Shown here: positions 5,306 to 5,387 of the stretch, piece by piece
How the letters are laid out: each line of letters begins with the position of its first letter
How positions within the stretch are numbered: the first letter of the stretch is position 1
Assembly (NCBI GenBank): GCA_024639445.1
Contig: JAHEIJ010000175.1
Location: 1 to 5,387, forward strand
Direction of reading: 5' to 3'
DNA: 5,387 nt
From: Gammaproteobacteria bacterium
GTDB taxonomy: Bacteria > Pseudomonadota > Gammaproteobacteria > UBA6429 > Thiohalophilaceae
Notes under the pieces: model-generated
Told to the model about the DNA's origin: nothing
Database searches by the model: none
What the model saw: the letters and a program-made list of their open reading frames with translations, nothing else
Program-made: the position numbers and the translations under genes

Positions 5306-5387
5306 AAAAGATTGTCTGTTCAGTGTCTTAGCGCTGGAGGAGAATGGTATTTTCAGTTCAAAAGGCCTTGCTCAGGCAGGCCATAGC
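5306..5387 (+). other. Region after rpmJ with no recognised gene (expected rpmJ-rpsM gap)
   Basis: These last 82 bases contain no start of S13 (rpsM), the gene expected next. In E. coli the rpmJ-rpsM gap exceeds 100 nt and holds the alpha operon promoter and the leader bound by S4, so a non-coding stretch here is not surprising. A GGAGGAG run (5336-5342) sits one base before an ATG at 5344, too close for a normal SD. The 14-codon reading frame from that ATG stays open to the window edge (MVFSVQKALLRQ...) and is not recognised. GGCCT (5364-5368) can pair with AGGCC (5378-5382) across a 9-nt loop, but no T-run follows within the window, so I do not call a terminator. Confidence 0.5.

Noticed and set aside
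5345..5353. Extended -10 like TGG-TATTTT as the alpha operon promoter
   Set aside because: TATTTT matches only four of six consensus bases, and no -35 hexamer stands at the expected distance. It is kept only as a remark under the tail region.
5364..5382. Inverted repeat GGCCT/AGGCC as a rho-independent terminator
   Set aside because: The stem is only five pairs with a 9-nt loop, and no T-tract follows before the window ends.
1..5387. Mobile element, CRISPR array, tRNA or novel gene cluster
   Set aside because: Almost every base is accounted for by spc operon genes with short spacers. No repeat arrays, transposase motifs or tRNA-like folds were seen.

Overview
This window is a section of the bacterial spc (spectinomycin) ribosomal-protein operon, read entirely on the + strand. 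In order it holds the 3' end of rplN, then rplX, rplE, rpsN, rpsH, rplF, rplR, rpsE, rpmD, rplO, secY and rpmJ. I compared the proteins with the Escherichia coli versions from memory. Gene order, protein lengths and many stretches of identical residues match E. coli closely. The L14 C-terminus, the 101-residue zinc-free S14, the presence of rpmD and the lack of adk, map or infA between secY and rpmJ all point to a gammaproteobacterium. GC content looks moderate by eye. The genus cannot be fixed from this sequence. It does not look like an enterobacterium, because many residues differ from E. coli.

Layout: bases 1-111 are the last 36 codons of L14. Ten ribosomal genes and secY then run from 130 to 5161 with spacers of only 2-23 nt. 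A slightly longer 30-nt spacer leads to rpmJ (5192-5305). The last 82 nt (5306-5387) hold no recognisable gene. They correspond to the rpmJ-rpsM gap, where the spc operon ends and the alpha operon leader begins in E. coli. No stretch longer than 300 bases lacks a gene. The spc promoter is expected upstream of rplN and is outside the window.

How the genes work together: L14, L24, L5, L6, L18, L30, L15 and L36 build the large subunit, with L5 and L18 forming part of the 5S rRNA particle. S14, S8 and S5 build the small subunit. SecY is the protein-conducting channel at the inner membrane. Several Shine-Dalgarno sites overlap the stop codon or last codons of the previous gene (rpsN, rpsE, rpmD, rplO), which fits translational coupling and balanced synthesis. 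In E. coli, S8 represses this operon by binding mRNA at the start of rplE. A weak candidate for the equivalent hairpin is noted here.

The window reads as an ordinary core housekeeping region. I found no mobile element, CRISPR array, tRNA, defence gene, frameshift or unknown full-length gene, and no evidence of an undescribed system. The points worth a second look are small: the GTG start of secY, a repeated TAAGGGCAG element at gene junctions, rare arginine codons just after several start codons, a possible S8 site, and the unexplained tail after rpmJ.
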